A stretch of DNA of 64,000 nucleotides. Origin: Faecalibacterium sp. An121. GTDB lineage: Bacteria; Bacillota; Clostridia; Oscillospirales; Ruminococcaceae. Every line of letters begins with the position of its first letter. Position 1 is the first letter of the stretch. Location: NCBI RefSeq assembly GCF_002160915.1, contig NZ_NFLM01000012.1, positions 1 to 64,000 on the forward strand, in the 5' to 3' direction. The notes below the pieces were generated by a model. That model made no database searches. It saw only the letters and a list, made by a program, of their open reading frames with translations, and was not told the origin of the DNA. The translations under genes and the position numbers were made by a program. This document shows positions 7,256 to 16,168 of the stretch, in pieces.

Positions 7256-9373
7256 ATGGCAATCAAGAAAGTGGTAAAGAGCAGCGTCAGCCAGCAGGTC
7301 TTTGACCAGCTGCGGGAGCAGATCCTCTCGGGCAGCTGGAAACCCGGGCAGAAGCTGCCCTCAGAAAACGAGCTGGCCGCCCAGTTTGGGGTCAGCCGGG
7401 TGACGGTGCGCAACGCCCTGCAAAAGCTCAGCGGCCTGGGGCTGCTGGAGACCCGCTTTGGAGAGGGCTCCTTTGTGCGGGGCGCGGGGGCGCAGGCCGC
7501 CCTCAACCAGCTGGTGCCCATGCTGTACCTGGGGCAGGAGACGCTGCGGGATATCCTGACCTTCCGCCGGATGGTGGAGGGCCCCATCTGCGAGATCGCC
7601 TGCCGCCGGGCCACCGACCGGGAGATCGCCGGGCTGCGGCAGCTGGTGGATCAGATGGAGCGGGCGGTGGGAGACCTGGCCGCCTTTGCCCGGCTGGACA
7701 GCGCCTTCCACGAGCAGCTGGCCCAGCTGACCCGCAGCACCATGATGCAGCAGATCTACCAGATCATCGACGACGCCATGCAGTCGGCCTACCGCCAGAA
7801 CGTCCGCCAGCAGAGCGCCCAGGTGGCCCTGCACTGGTACCGGGAGATCCTGGACGCCTTTGAGGCGCGGGAGTCGGTCCGGGCCCGCCAGGCCATGGAG
7901 CAGTCCCTGGCCCAGACCTTCTGGATCTCCACCGTCTACCAGAACGTGGTGAACATGGAGTCCGCCTGGCCGGACCGGGTGGCCGTGCGCTATTACGACG
8001 AGGCCGCCGGCGGGGTGCGGGAGATCCTGTACAAAGAGTACGCCGCCGACATCCGCCGGATGGTGGGCTGGCTGCAGCGCTCGGTGCCGCAGGTGCAGGG
8101 CCGCCACATCGGGCTGCTGGCCCCCAGCGGCTATCCCTATGCGGTGGCCATTTTCGGGTGCATCCTGGCGGGCGCGGTGGCCGTGCCCCTGAACAGCGAG
8201 AAAAGCTGGCCCGAGCTTGCCGCCGAGCTGGACCGGGCCGACGTGGACTGCCTGCTCACCGACGGCAGCTATGCCGCCCGGGAACCCGATTTCGCCCAAT
8301 TTGCAGGCCAGGTGCTGGAGATCGGGGCCTTTGCCCGCTGCACCGAACTGGCCCAGCTGTCCGAATGTCCCGACCAGGACGCTTTGGCCCTCATCCTGTT
8401 CACCTCCGACACCACCGGCCGCAGCAAAGGGGTGATGCTGAGCCAGCGCAACCTCTTTGCGCCCATGCGGCTGTTCACCGAGCCCTTCGGGGCGGTGCGC
8501 CGCCAGCTGGAGCTGGGGGAGGACTACCGGTTCTCCTGCCTCAGCGTGCTGCCTCTGTTCCACATCGCGGCCCTGACCAGCCTGGTATCCTGGAGCATCA
8601 GCGGCAACACGGTGCATTTCTGCACCGACCTGCGCCGCCTGTACCGGGACCTGGCCGCCATGCCCAGCGACGCCATGGCGGTGGTGCCCACCCTGCTCAA
8701 GTCCATCCACCACGATGTGATGAAGGGCCGCGCCGCCCGCCTGGGCAAGCTGCGGATCTTCACCTGCGGGGCCGCCACCTACGACCCCCAGATGCTGGCC
8801 GACCTGACCGGCAAGGGCTTTCTCATCATCCAGACCTACGGCCTGACCGAGACGGTGGGGGACGGGGGCTGGAACAGCGCCCAGGACGAGGCGCACCTGC
8901 CCTCGGTGGGCCTGCGCGACCCCGACATGGAATACCGTCTGGAGGACGGCGAGCTGTGCATGAAGGGGGACGCGGTGATGCTGGGCTATTACAAGGACCC
9001 CGAGGCCACCGCCGCCGTGCTGCGGGACGGCTGGTTCCACACCGGGGACCTGGCCCGCATCGACGAGGACGGCTACATCTACCTGACCGGCCGCAAGAAC
9101 AACCTGATGGTCCTGCCCAGCGGCGAGAACGTCAGCCCCGAGGAGCTGGAGGCCAAGCTGGCCCGCTGCCCCGCCGTGCGGGAAGCCCTGGTCTGCCAGA
9201 AGAAGGGCCGCATCTGCGCCCGCATCCTCTGCCGCGCCGCCCTCCAGCCCCAGGTGCGGGCCTATATCCATACCCTCAACCGCACGCTGCCGCTGTACAA
9301 GCGGATCACGGCGGTGGAATTTACCGATCAACCTCTGCCCCGCAACGCCCTGGGCAAACTGCAAAGAGAGTGA
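7256..9373 (+). CDS. GntR/FadR-type regulator fused to an ANL adenylating enzyme
   Basis: A 705-residue continuous reading frame with two unrelated halves. Residues 1-75 are a GntR winged helix (LPSENELAAQFGVSRVTVRN). Residues about 90-225 are an FCD effector domain, with LDSAFHEQL and HWYREILDAF giving Asp and two His of the usual metal site; the last expected His is replaced (AMEQSL). Residues about 230-705 are an ANL (acyl-CoA synthetase/adenylation) module with YGLTETVGDG, WFHTGDLARIDEDG and PRNALGK (catalytic lysine). The ATP P-loop reads TSDTTGRSKG, with Asp385 where Gly is expected. A more upstream start is open, but the ATG at 7256 follows AAAAAGGAG. The ANL half is closely similar to the next gene. 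Acid- or acyl-adenylate-sensing repression is inferred. Confidence 0.85.
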   Translation: MAIKKVVKSSVSQQVFDQLREQILSGSWKPGQKLPSENELAAQFGVSRVTVRNALQKLSGLGLLETRFGEGSFVRGAGAQAALNQLVPMLYLGQETLRDILTFRRMVEGPICEIACRRATDREIAGLRQLVDQMERAVGDLAAFARLDSAFHEQLAQLTRSTMMQQIYQIIDDAMQSAYRQNVRQQSAQVALHWYREILDAFEARESVRARQAMEQSLAQTFWISTVYQNVVNMESAWPDRVAVRYYDEAAGGVREILYKEYAADIRRMVGWLQRSVPQVQGRHIGLLAPSGYPYAVAIFGCILAGAVAVPLNSEKSWPELAAELDRADVDCLLTDGSYAAREPDFAQFAGQVLEIGAFARCTELAQLSECPDQDALALILFTSDTTGRSKGVMLSQRNLFAPMRLFTEPFGAVRRQLELGEDYRFSCLSVLPLFHIAALTSLVSWSISGNTVHFCTDLRRLYRDLAAMPSDAMAVVPTLLKSIHHDVMKGRAARLGKLRIFTCGAATYDPQMLADLTGKGFLIIQTYGLTETVGDGGWNSAQDEAHLPSVGLRDPDMEYRLEDGELCMKGDAVMLGYYKDPEATAAVLRDGWFHTGDLARIDEDGYIYLTGRKNNLMVLPSGENVSPEELEAKLARCPAVREALVCQKKGRICARILCRAALQPQVRAYIHTLNRTLPLYKRITAVEFTDQPLPRNALGKLQRE

Positions 9374-9424
9374 ACCCTCCCTTTCTGCGCCGGGGCGGCC
9401 CGGCTCACAGAAAGGATTTGCTCT

Positions 9425-10894
9425 ATGGCTCAGATCAAGATCCCCGTATCCACCATCGATCAGCTCGTCGCCCGGATGGAGACCGTCTATGCGGACCGGG
9501 TGGCCATGCGCTACTACGACGAGGCCGCCGGCACGGTGCGCGAAGTGCTGTACCGGGACTACGCCGCCGACATCCGCCGGATGTCCGCCCTGCTGACGGA
9601 CAAAGTACCCGGCATCCGGGGCCGGCGGGTCTGCGTGCTGGCGGCCAACAGCTACCACTATGCGGTCAGCATCTTCGGCACCATCCTGTCGGGGGCGGTG
9701 CTGGTGCCCCTCAACCTGCAAAAGCCTCTTGCGGACATCCGCTACGAGCTGGAGCTGGTGGAAGCCAGCCTCATCCTTCACGACGGCCGGTATCTCGAAC
9801 GGGAGAGCGGCCTGGAGCAGCTGGCAGGGGACCGGCTGGTGTCCATCACCGCCTACCGGGACTATGCCCCCGGCCCCATCACGCCCTGCGCCGACCGGGA
9901 CGCTCTGATGGCCATTCTGTTCACCTCGGGCACCACCGGCCACAGCAAAGGGGTGATGCTGAGCCAGCGCAATCTCTTTGCGCCCATGCCCGCCTTCTGT
10001 GACCCCTTCCGTGTGATGCTGGAGCAGATGGGGGTGGACCACTACGACTTCTGTCACTTCACGGTGCTGCCCATGTTCCACATCGCGGCGTTCACCAGCC
10101 TGGTGTCCTGGGCCATCATGGGGATGGCCCACAACCTCTGCCTGGACCTGCGCAACTTCTACCGGGATCTGGAGCTGATGCCCAGCGACGCCATCGCCGT
10201 GGTGCCGGTGCTGCTGGAGACCATCCACCGGGACGTGATGCGGGGACGCCGGGACCGGTACGGCCGCATCCGCATCCTCAGCTGCGGCGCGGCGGCCTAT
10301 CCCCCCGCTACCCTCATCGACCTGATGCGCCAGGGCTTCTTTGTCATGCAGATGTACGGCCTGACCGAGACGGCCGGGGACGGCACCTGGAACAACGCCC
10401 AGGACGAGGCGCACCTGTCCTCGGTGGGCATCGGGGATGAGCCCACCTGCCAGTATTCCATCCAGGAGGGCGAATTGTGCATCAAGGGCGACCCCGTCAT
10501 GCTGGGCTACTACAAGGAACCGGAGCAGACCGCCGAAGTGCTGGTGGACGGCTGGTTCCACACCGGCGACCTGGTGCGCCAGGACCCCGACGGCTACTAC
10601 TACATCACCGGCCGCAAAAAGAACCTGATCATCCTGGCCAGCGGCGAGAACGTCAGCCCCGAGGAGCTGGAAAAGCTGGTGCTGGCCTGTCCCGAGGCTC
10701 TGGAGTGCCAGGTGATGGAGAAGGAGGAACGCATCTGCGCCCAGGTGTACGCGCCCGATGACCCGGACAAGGTGCGGGCCCACATCACCGGGATCAACCG
10801 CACCCTGCCTCTTTACAAGCGGATCACCAAGGTGGAGTTCCGCGCCGAACCCTTCCCCCGCAACGCCGCCGGCAAACAGATCCGGGTCCCATAA
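9425..10894 (+). CDS. AMP-dependent acid ligase (ANL superfamily)
   Basis: A 489-residue stand-alone adenylate-forming enzyme. Motifs in order: FTSGTTGHSKGVMLSQ (P-loop; Gly169 intact), YGLTETAGDG, GWFHTGDLVRQDPDG, ITGRKKNLI, and PRNAAGKQIR with the catalytic lysine close to the C-terminus. The family activates a carboxylic acid with ATP and usually transfers it to CoA or a carrier thiol. Very high similarity to the second half of the preceding fusion protein points to a recent tandem duplication. AGAAAGGA lies 8 bp upstream of the ATG, 51 bp after the fusion gene's stop, so the two are probably co-transcribed. No carrier protein or CoA-pathway gene nearby reveals the acid. Confidence 0.85.
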   Translation: MAQIKIPVSTIDQLVARMETVYADRVAMRYYDEAAGTVREVLYRDYAADIRRMSALLTDKVPGIRGRRVCVLAANSYHYAVSIFGTILSGAVLVPLNLQKPLADIRYELELVEASLILHDGRYLERESGLEQLAGDRLVSITAYRDYAPGPITPCADRDALMAILFTSGTTGHSKGVMLSQRNLFAPMPAFCDPFRVMLEQMGVDHYDFCHFTVLPMFHIAAFTSLVSWAIMGMAHNLCLDLRNFYRDLELMPSDAIAVVPVLLETIHRDVMRGRRDRYGRIRILSCGAAAYPPATLIDLMRQGFFVMQMYGLTETAGDGTWNNAQDEAHLSSVGIGDEPTCQYSIQEGELCIKGDPVMLGYYKEPEQTAEVLVDGWFHTGDLVRQDPDGYYYITGRKKNLIILASGENVSPEELEKLVLACPEALECQVMEKEERICAQVYAPDDPDKVRAHITGINRTLPLYKRITKVEFRAEPFPRNAAGKQIRVP

Positions 10895-10910
10895 ATTCTC
10901 CCCTGCCCCC

Positions 10911-10946
10911 GCCTTGCTCCCTTCGGAGGCGGGGGCTTTTTCTGTC
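10911..10946 (+). terminator. Terminator of the GntR-ANL/ANL operon
   Basis: GCCCCCGCCT pairs with AGGCGGGGGC across a 12-nt loop, followed by five T. Confidence 0.9.
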
Positions 10947-11002
10947 CGCCGCCGTTTGTCAAGAGGGGAAAAAGCGTCAAAATGCGTCGGGGGCGGGCAA
11001 AC

Positions 11003-11027
11003 AAAAAGCGCCCGCCGGAGCGGACGC
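11003..11027 (-). terminator. Terminator of flippase operon
   Basis: Minus strand GCGTCCGC-TCCG-GCGGGCGC followed by TTTTTG, about 50 bp after the flippase stop. Confidence 0.75.
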
Positions 11028-11044
11028 ATCGCAGGATCGCGGCA

Positions 11045-11067
11045 GACAGAAATTGGTCCACCCTAAA
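11045..11067. repeat. Dispersed short repeat, copy 2
   Basis: GACAGAAATTGGTCCACCCT followed by AAA; nearly identical to 23376-23402 and similar to 6507-6533. Confidence 0.65.
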
Positions 11068-11074
11068 TCTCATT

Positions 11075-12574
11075 TCAGTGGTAGACCTTCTGCACCACGC
11101 CGTCCACCAGGCGCACCAGGGGCGCGGCGCGCCGGCCCAGCAGACGGGGCAGGATGGCGCGGCCCAGGGTCCATACGCCGTCAAAGTTATAGGCGATCAC
11201 CACAGCGCACAAAAGGCCGGTCCACAGGCCGTACCAGGGCACTTCGGCCAGGGTGATGCCCGCCTCGGCCACCAGCAGGACCACGTTCACCCCCATGTGG
11301 GGCAGGTGCAGCCGCAGGCGGATCATCGAGCGGCTGTCGATCACACGCAGCACGAATACCAGCACCATGGCCAGGAAGGACGCATAGGTGACCCCCACCG
11401 GGCCAAACCACACGATGCCCAGATAGTTCATGACGCAGTTGGCCACCGCTCCCGCCATCATGGTGTACAGGCTGTGGGTGGACTGCTTGTAGACCACATA
11501 GATGCTGTTCATAAACTGGGTGAAGCAGGAGAACACCGCCGCCAGCGTCAGGTAGGGCACGAACTGCCAGGCATCGAAATAGCTGGACTTCATGATCAGC
11601 ATGACCGGGCGGCAGAGCCACAGGATGCCGCCGGCGCAGCAGAACATGACGCTGGCGTAGCTCTTGAACACGTTGGAGTAAAACCGGCTGCGGCCGTGCT
11701 CCTCGGTGACGGCGGACAGCTGCCAGGCGTCGTAAAAGATGGTGCCCAGGGTGGTGAGGATGGTGGGCAGGAAATAGCCGGTGGACAAAAGGCCGCTCCA
11801 CTCGGTGCCCGAGCGGCCTCCATAGCCCACGCACAGGGCGTTGACAAAGAACATATCCGAGGCGTTGATGATCCAGAAGCTGATCTGTGCCGGGATCATG
11901 GGCAGGGAAAAGCGGAGCATCTCCCGCCACAGGGTGCGGTTGATGCGGCTGAAATCGATGTAGCGCCACAGGGTGCCGGTGACAAACAGGAACAGGCTGC
12001 TGGCGGCGTCCCCGCAGATGATGGCCAGCAGGTAACCCTCGGCGCCCATATCCAGCACCACCAGGTACAGCACATAGAACATCAGCGTGGCGAAGGTGCA
12101 CAGCACCCCGTCCACCCCCACCAGGCGGTTCATCTCACGGCTGCGGATGAACTGGGTGCAGAGGGTGCGCAGGCAGCTGGTGAGCACATAGATGCACAGC
12201 AGCACCCCGTACCCGGCCACCCCCGGCACCCGCTGCAGCAGCGGCCAGCACAGCAGCAGCACGCCATAGCCCAGCAGGATGGTCAGCAGGCCGTTGGTGA
12301 ACACCTGCTTTTTGCTGTTGCCCTTGTCCAGGCCAAAGCGGATGATGGCGTTGCTCATCCCCATCGAGACAAAGGGGATGAGGAGGTTGGCGCACTGGCT
12401 GAGCAGCTTGGAGATGCCCATGCTCGCGACGTCCCGCATGGCGTAGGTCAAAAAGGGCTGTACGATCAGGGTGAGCAGCTTGGATGAAAAGCTGCTGATG
12501 GCAAAGATCATGGTGTTGCCCGCCAGCTTTTCGTATTTGTTCTGCCCCCGGGCGGGGGCCTTTTTTTCTTCCAA
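11075..12574 (-). CDS. Oligosaccharide flippase (MATE/Wzx-like)
   Basis: A 499-residue polytopic membrane protein with about 12-14 hydrophobic segments, resembling the polysaccharide-biosynthesis branch of the MOP flippases that move lipid-linked sugars across the membrane. The start is read as TTG at 12574 because a perfect AAGGAGGT lies 8 bp upstream and overlaps the stop of the preceding gene; the first 25 residues (EEKKAPARGQNKYEKLAGNT) are cytoplasmic and charged. It ends a four-gene operon with a SprT-like protease, an EamA permease and a lipoprotein. No glycosyltransferases are next to it, so the exported lipid-linked sugar is unknown. Confidence 0.8.
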   Translation of the reverse strand: MEEKKAPARGQNKYEKLAGNTMIFAISSFSSKLLTLIVQPFLTYAMRDVASMGISKLLSQCANLLIPFVSMGMSNAIIRFGLDKGNSKKQVFTNGLLTILLGYGVLLLCWPLLQRVPGVAGYGVLLCIYVLTSCLRTLCTQFIRSREMNRLVGVDGVLCTFATLMFYVLYLVVLDMGAEGYLLAIICGDAASSLFLFVTGTLWRYIDFSRINRTLWREMLRFSLPMIPAQISFWIINASDMFFVNALCVGYGGRSGTEWSGLLSTGYFLPTILTTLGTIFYDAWQLSAVTEEHGRSRFYSNVFKSYASVMFCCAGGILWLCRPVMLIMKSSYFDAWQFVPYLTLAAVFSCFTQFMNSIYVVYKQSTHSLYTMMAGAVANCVMNYLGIVWFGPVGVTYASFLAMVLVFVLRVIDSRSMIRLRLHLPHMGVNVVLLVAEAGITLAEVPWYGLWTGLLCAVVIAYNFDGVWTLGRAILPRLLGRRAAPLVRLVDGVVQKVYH

Positions 12575-12588
12575 GGCGGAATACCTCC

Positions 12589-13140
12589 TTATTCGTCCCG
12601 CAGCAGGGCGCGGCGGGCCTTCCAGTCGGGCAGCCGCCGGGCCACCTGCTCCCAAAAGGCCGGGCTGTGGCCGGGCACCAGCAGATGGCACAGCTCGTGC
12701 ACCACCACATATTCCTGCGCGGCCAGGGGCATCCCGTACAGCGCCAGCGCAAAGGTGACCTGCCGCTTGGCCGGGGCGCACACGCCCCAGCGGCTGGTCA
12801 TGGCGCGCACCCTGACGGCCGGGGGCTGCGGCCCCAGGCGGGACGCAAAGGCGGGCCAGGCCGCCTCCACCAGGGCGGTGAAGCGGTCCAAAGCCTCCTG
12901 CCGGTCGGGCAGGGGACGCGCGGCGCGCCGGGCCGCACGCTGGCGGGCCTGTTCGATCCAGGCGGCGTGGGATGCCACAAAGGCGTCGGCCTGGGCCGCC
13001 GGGACCCGCAGGGGGATGCTGACCGCTACCGTGCCGTCCGCCCGCACCCGCAGGTTCAGATTCTTGACGCGGCGGCGGGTCAGCTGGTAGCAGATCTCCC
13101 CCACCTGGCGCCGGCTGACCGCGCCGTCCTTAGCTCCCAT
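12589..13140 (-). CDS. SprT/YgjP-family zinc metallopeptidase
   Basis: A 183-residue protein of the YgjP-like (DUF45, M48-type) metallopeptidases. The zinc motif is VVHELCHLLVPGHSPAFW, preceded by the family signature TSRWGVCAPAKRQVTFALAL that leads into it. These proteins are presumed proteases; substrates are not known. I prefer the ATG at 13140 although the frame extends further, since residues before it are arginine-rich and unlike the family. This start overlaps the upstream EamA stop by 11 bp, and the stop overlaps the ribosome binding site of the flippase, so the four genes are tightly coupled. Confidence 0.8.
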   Translation of the reverse strand: MGAKDGAVSRRQVGEICYQLTRRRVKNLNLRVRADGTVAVSIPLRVPAAQADAFVASHAAWIEQARQRAARRAARPLPDRQEALDRFTALVEAAWPAFASRLGPQPPAVRVRAMTSRWGVCAPAKRQVTFALALYGMPLAAQEYVVVHELCHLLVPGHSPAFWEQVARRLPDWKARRALLRDE

Positions 13141-14062
13141 GGCTTTCTTTGGCGCGGCGGCAAAGCAACCGGCCCAGCGGCAGCTGCGCCGCCACCACCG
13201 CCGCAAAGATCAGCGCACAGCCCGCGATCTCCCGGGCCGTCAGGCTCTGGCGCAGCAGCAGCCAGCCGCCCAGCGCCCCGAACACGCTCTCCAGGCACAT
13301 GGCGAGGCTGGCGATGGCGGGGTCAAGGTCCTTCTGGCCCAGGATCTGCAGCGTATAGCCCACCCCGCTGGACAGCACCCCGCAGTAGAGCACCGGCAGG
13401 GCGTTGGCCGTGATGTCGGCCAGCGTCACCGTTTCGGTCAGCAGGGAAGCGGCGGTGCTCTCCACCGCCACCACCAGAAACTGCACCAGGCTCAGACGCA
13501 CCCCGTCGGTCCGGGGGGCAAAGTGGTCCACCGCCATGATCTGGAAGGTGAACAGCACCGCGCACAGCAGCAGCACGCCGTCGCTGGGGCGGATGCTCCC
13601 AAAGCCGTCCTGCATACACAGCAGGTACAGCCCCGCCACCGACGCCGCCACACAGCCCCAGATCTGCACCGGGCTGCGGCGGCCAAAGACAAGCCCCGCC
13701 ACCGGCACCAGCACCACATACATGGCGGTGATGAAACTGGCCTTGGCGGTGGAGGGGTCGAGGGTGATGCCGGTCTGCTGGGCCGCCGACGCGGCGAACA
13801 AAAGGGTACCGCACACGCACCCGCCGGTCAGCAGAAAGCGGCGGTCCGGGCTTTGGGGCGCGGCGGACGGGGGCGCTTTGCGGCGGCGCATCGCGTCAAA
13901 GAGATGGCAGACCGGCCACAGAGCCGCCACAGCCAGCCAGCTGCGGCAGGCCAGAAAAGCAAAGGGGGCCAGCGACGCCCCGGCGCTCTGGGCCACGAAG
14001 GCCAGGCCCCAGATCAGGGCGCAGAGCACCAGCAGCAGGGTATTGCGGGTCTGTGTCCTCAT
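13130..14062 (-). CDS. EamA/DMT-family permease
   Basis: A 310-residue drug/metabolite-transporter family protein with ten predicted helices in two EamA repeats. The first contains LIWGLAFVAQ near residue 20 (the typical start of an EamA repeat), the second contains LSSGVGYTLQILGQ and PAIASLAMCLESVFGALGGW (about residues 235-275). The ATG at 14062 overlaps the stop of the upstream lipoprotein gene by 4 bp. Family members export amino acids, nucleotides or other small molecules; no substrate can be given. Confidence 0.85.
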   Translation of the reverse strand: MRTQTRNTLLLVLCALIWGLAFVAQSAGASLAPFAFLACRSWLAVAALWPVCHLFDAMRRRKAPPSAAPQSPDRRFLLTGGCVCGTLLFAASAAQQTGITLDPSTAKASFITAMYVVLVPVAGLVFGRRSPVQIWGCVAASVAGLYLLCMQDGFGSIRPSDGVLLLCAVLFTFQIMAVDHFAPRTDGVRLSLVQFLVVAVESTAASLLTETVTLADITANALPVLYCGVLSSGVGYTLQILGQKDLDPAIASLAMCLESVFGALGGWLLLRQSLTAREIAGCALIFAAVVAAQLPLGRLLCRRAKESHGS

Positions 14063-14607
14063 CCTGCCACCCCCTGGGCCGCAAACATCCCGTACAGGTA
14101 GTAGCGGCTGGAATCGTAGGAGACGGTCAGGCGGTACTGGGCCGCCGGGTCCAGCCCGCCGATGGTGAATTGGTAGTTGGTGCCGTCGGTGGGGATATAG
14201 CCGGTGGAGCCGTCGATGTACTGGGCCCCGCCGTCCACCTTTTTCCACAGGGCGATCTTATAGCGCTGGGTGCCCTCGGCGGTGCCGCAGGCGGTGATGG
14301 TCAGGCTGTCCCCCGACACCTGGAAATAGCCGGTGTTCCTCGTCCAGATGCCGTTGTACACCCCGTACAGGGTGCCGTTCGACACCACGTTGGTCCACTG
14401 GGCGGTGGCGTCGGTCCCTTCGGGCAGCAGGATGGGGTCGGTGGTGGCCGCGGCCCAGTTGGTGGTGTCCTCCTCCTGCTGGGCGTTGCTGGAAAAGCCC
14501 AGGGCATTGGCCACCCCGTTTTTGATGCTCTCGCAGCCCGCCAGGCTCAGGGCCAAAGCCCCCGCCAGCGCCAGCGCGCAGAGCGCACGGATGATGCTTC
14601 TGTTCAT
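14059..14607 (-). CDS. Small lipoprotein of unknown function
   Basis: A 182-residue lipoprotein. The N-terminus has NRSIIR, a hydrophobic stretch and the lipobox LAGC at about residues 22-25. The mature part is rich in Thr, Gly, Tyr and Asn and looks like a beta-sandwich; I recognise no family. AAGAGG precedes the ATG. It is the first gene of the operon with the EamA permease, protease and flippase, and its 5' leader contains an unusual 9-bp tandem repeat array. Confidence 0.7.
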   Translation of the reverse strand: MNRSIIRALCALALAGALALSLAGCESIKNGVANALGFSSNAQQEEDTTNWAAATTDPILLPEGTDATAQWTNVVSNGTLYGVYNGIWTRNTGYFQVSGDSLTITACGTAEGTQRYKIALWKKVDGGAQYIDGSTGYIPTDGTNYQFTIGGLDPAAQYRLTVSYDSSRYYLYGMFAAQGVAG

Positions 14608-14621
14608 AGAAAAACCTCTTA

Positions 14622-14682
14622 AAACATGGAAACCATTCAAATCATTGAAAACATTGAAACCATTGATTTCGTTGATCGGTTC
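14622..14682 (-). repeat. 9-bp tandem repeat array, copy 1
   Basis: Read on the minus strand: a 16-bp head GAACCGATCAACGAAA followed by five 9-bp units of the type TCAATGTTT. The same head and five units occur in opposite orientation at 16284-16344, with the unit variants in a different order. The array lies in the transcribed leader of the lipoprotein operon. Confidence 0.85.
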
Positions 14683-14719
14683 AGAGCCTGACAAACTGCG
14701 GCGTGCGCAGATACGCCTT

Positions 14720-14748
14720 ATTATACCGCACTTTTGCCTTTTAGACAA
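14720..14748 (-). promoter_or_regulatory. Promoter of lipoprotein-EamA-protease-flippase operon
   Basis: Minus strand TTGTCT (14743-14748, within the end of the GHL10 gene), 17-bp spacer, TATAAT (14720-14725). Confidence 0.75.
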
Positions 14749-16018
14749 CCTCTGCGGCGCTGTTTGCCGCCTGCAAAGCCTGGCATTCGGCCTGGGCGAG
14801 CTGAGGCCAGGCGCTGTTTGCGAACAGCGAGCCATACCGGTACAGGGCATAGCCCCCCGCGCCCTGTGCGCGCAGTTCATCCACCTGCCGGGCCAGAGCC
14901 TGCCCGGTGGACCACTGGGCCGTGCTGTCGGGGTTGGCGCCGCCGTCCCCGTCTCCGATCCGGTAGGCGCCCAGCCCGATGTAAAGGGCCGCAGAGCCCC
15001 GGGGCATGGCCAGCCACTCGGCCAGGATATTGGGATAGGCAAAGCGCTCCGAGCCGCCGGACAGGGTATACCCATACCCCCAGTAGAGCTGGGGGCACAG
15101 GTAATCCACCACGGCGTCCTCACCCTCGGCCGCCAGCCAGCTGTATACGTCACTGTACTGCTGGTGGACGTCGTTGTCGGGGTTGCCCTGGGGGCTGACC
15201 CCAAACCGCAGGGTAGGGTCCTGGGCCTTGACGGCGTCGTGGGCCGCCTTGACCAGGGCGGTGACGTTCTGCCGCCGCCAGGCTTCCAGGTCCTGCGCGC
15301 CGCTGGCCGCAAACTGGGCCGCGTCGATGGACGGGTCGGTGGTGGGGTAGAAGTAATCGTCAAAGTGTACCCCATCCACCGCATAGCGGGACACCAGTTC
15401 CGCCACCCCGTCCACCACATAGGCGGCCGCCTCAGGGATGGCCGGGTTCAGATAGACGCCGTCGGCCACCGTCACCACCCATTCGGGGTGGGTGCTGGCC
15501 AGGCTGGCGGGGCACAGCTGGGCGGGCTGGCTGGCCGAACCCCGCAGCCGGTAGGGGTTGATCCAGCCTTCCAGGGACAGCCCGCAGCTGTGGGCCTCCG
15601 CGATCAGGGTATCCAGCGGGTCAAAGCCGGGGTCCTGCCCCTGTACGCCGGTGCACAGGTGGCTCCAGGGGAACAGGGCGCTGGGGTACAGCGCGTCCCC
15701 GAAGGGCCGCACCTGCACGATGACGGTATTGAGCCCCAGGGCGGCGCAGTGGTCCATCATAGCCTCCGCCGACGCCCGGAACGCGTCCGCCGAGGTATAG
15801 TCCATCCCCTGCAGCTCGATGTAACTGATCCACGCCGCACGGTATTCGCCCGGCGCCGGCTGCTGCGGGGCGGTGGGCTGCGCTTTGCTTTGGCTGCGGC
15901 TTGCCCATACCAGGCCGGCCCCGGCTGCCGCCCCTGCGCCCAGCAGGAAAGCCCGCCGCGTCAGACGCCCCCTGGCAGCACGGCGGGGCGCGGTGCGTTT
16001 CGTTCTCTTGCGGCTCAT
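14741..16018 (-). CDS. GHL10 (DUF187-type) glycosyl-hydrolase-like protein
   Basis: A 425-residue secreted protein of the glycosyl hydrolase-like 10 family. The N-terminus carries a twin-arginine-like signal (LTRRAFLLGAGAAAGAG). The TIM-barrel domain begins with EYRAAWISYIELQGM (about 57-71); LNTVIVQVRPFGDALYPS, GWINPYR, DGVHFDDYFYP and YWGYGY are characteristic barrel motifs with acidic and aromatic residues at strand ends. Members are presumed to cleave cell-wall or extracellular glycans. It is transcribed separately from the downstream operon, whose promoter overlaps its stop codon. Confidence 0.85.
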   Translation of the reverse strand: MSRKRTKRTAPRRAARGRLTRRAFLLGAGAAAGAGLVWASRSQSKAQPTAPQQPAPGEYRAAWISYIELQGMDYTSADAFRASAEAMMDHCAALGLNTVIVQVRPFGDALYPSALFPWSHLCTGVQGQDPGFDPLDTLIAEAHSCGLSLEGWINPYRLRGSASQPAQLCPASLASTHPEWVVTVADGVYLNPAIPEAAAYVVDGVAELVSRYAVDGVHFDDYFYPTTDPSIDAAQFAASGAQDLEAWRRQNVTALVKAAHDAVKAQDPTLRFGVSPQGNPDNDVHQQYSDVYSWLAAEGEDAVVDYLCPQLYWGYGYTLSGGSERFAYPNILAEWLAMPRGSAALYIGLGAYRIGDGDGGANPDSTAQWSTGQALARQVDELRAQGAGGYALYRYGSLFANSAWPQLAQAECQALQAANSAAEVV

Positions 16019-16085
16019 CCCATCCGCCTCCTTCGGTGATACTATAACACATCCGCCCCTGGAAGGACAGGTTTCTCATAAAAGC

Positions 16086-16114
16086 TTTGCATTTTCTTCA
16101 AAATCTGCTATAAT
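16086..16114 (+). promoter_or_regulatory. tRNA promoter
   Basis: TTTGCA (16086-16091), 17-bp spacer, extended TGC-TATAAT (16109-16114), 55 bp before the tRNA. Confidence 0.7.
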
Positions 16115-16168
16115 GTAAATCGTTCCTGTTCGTCCGCTCTCTGCATCCAGCATATGCGGCACGACCAT

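Noticed and set aside
7361-11029. A 1222-codon open frame opposite the two ANL genes (minus strand)
   Set aside because: It is a shadow of high-GC coding DNA: His/Gly/Val/Gln-rich product, no ribosome binding site, and clear ANL and GntR motifs on the other strand.
14622-14682. CRISPR array
   Set aside because: The units are 9 bp, contiguous and without spacers; no cas genes are present in the window.
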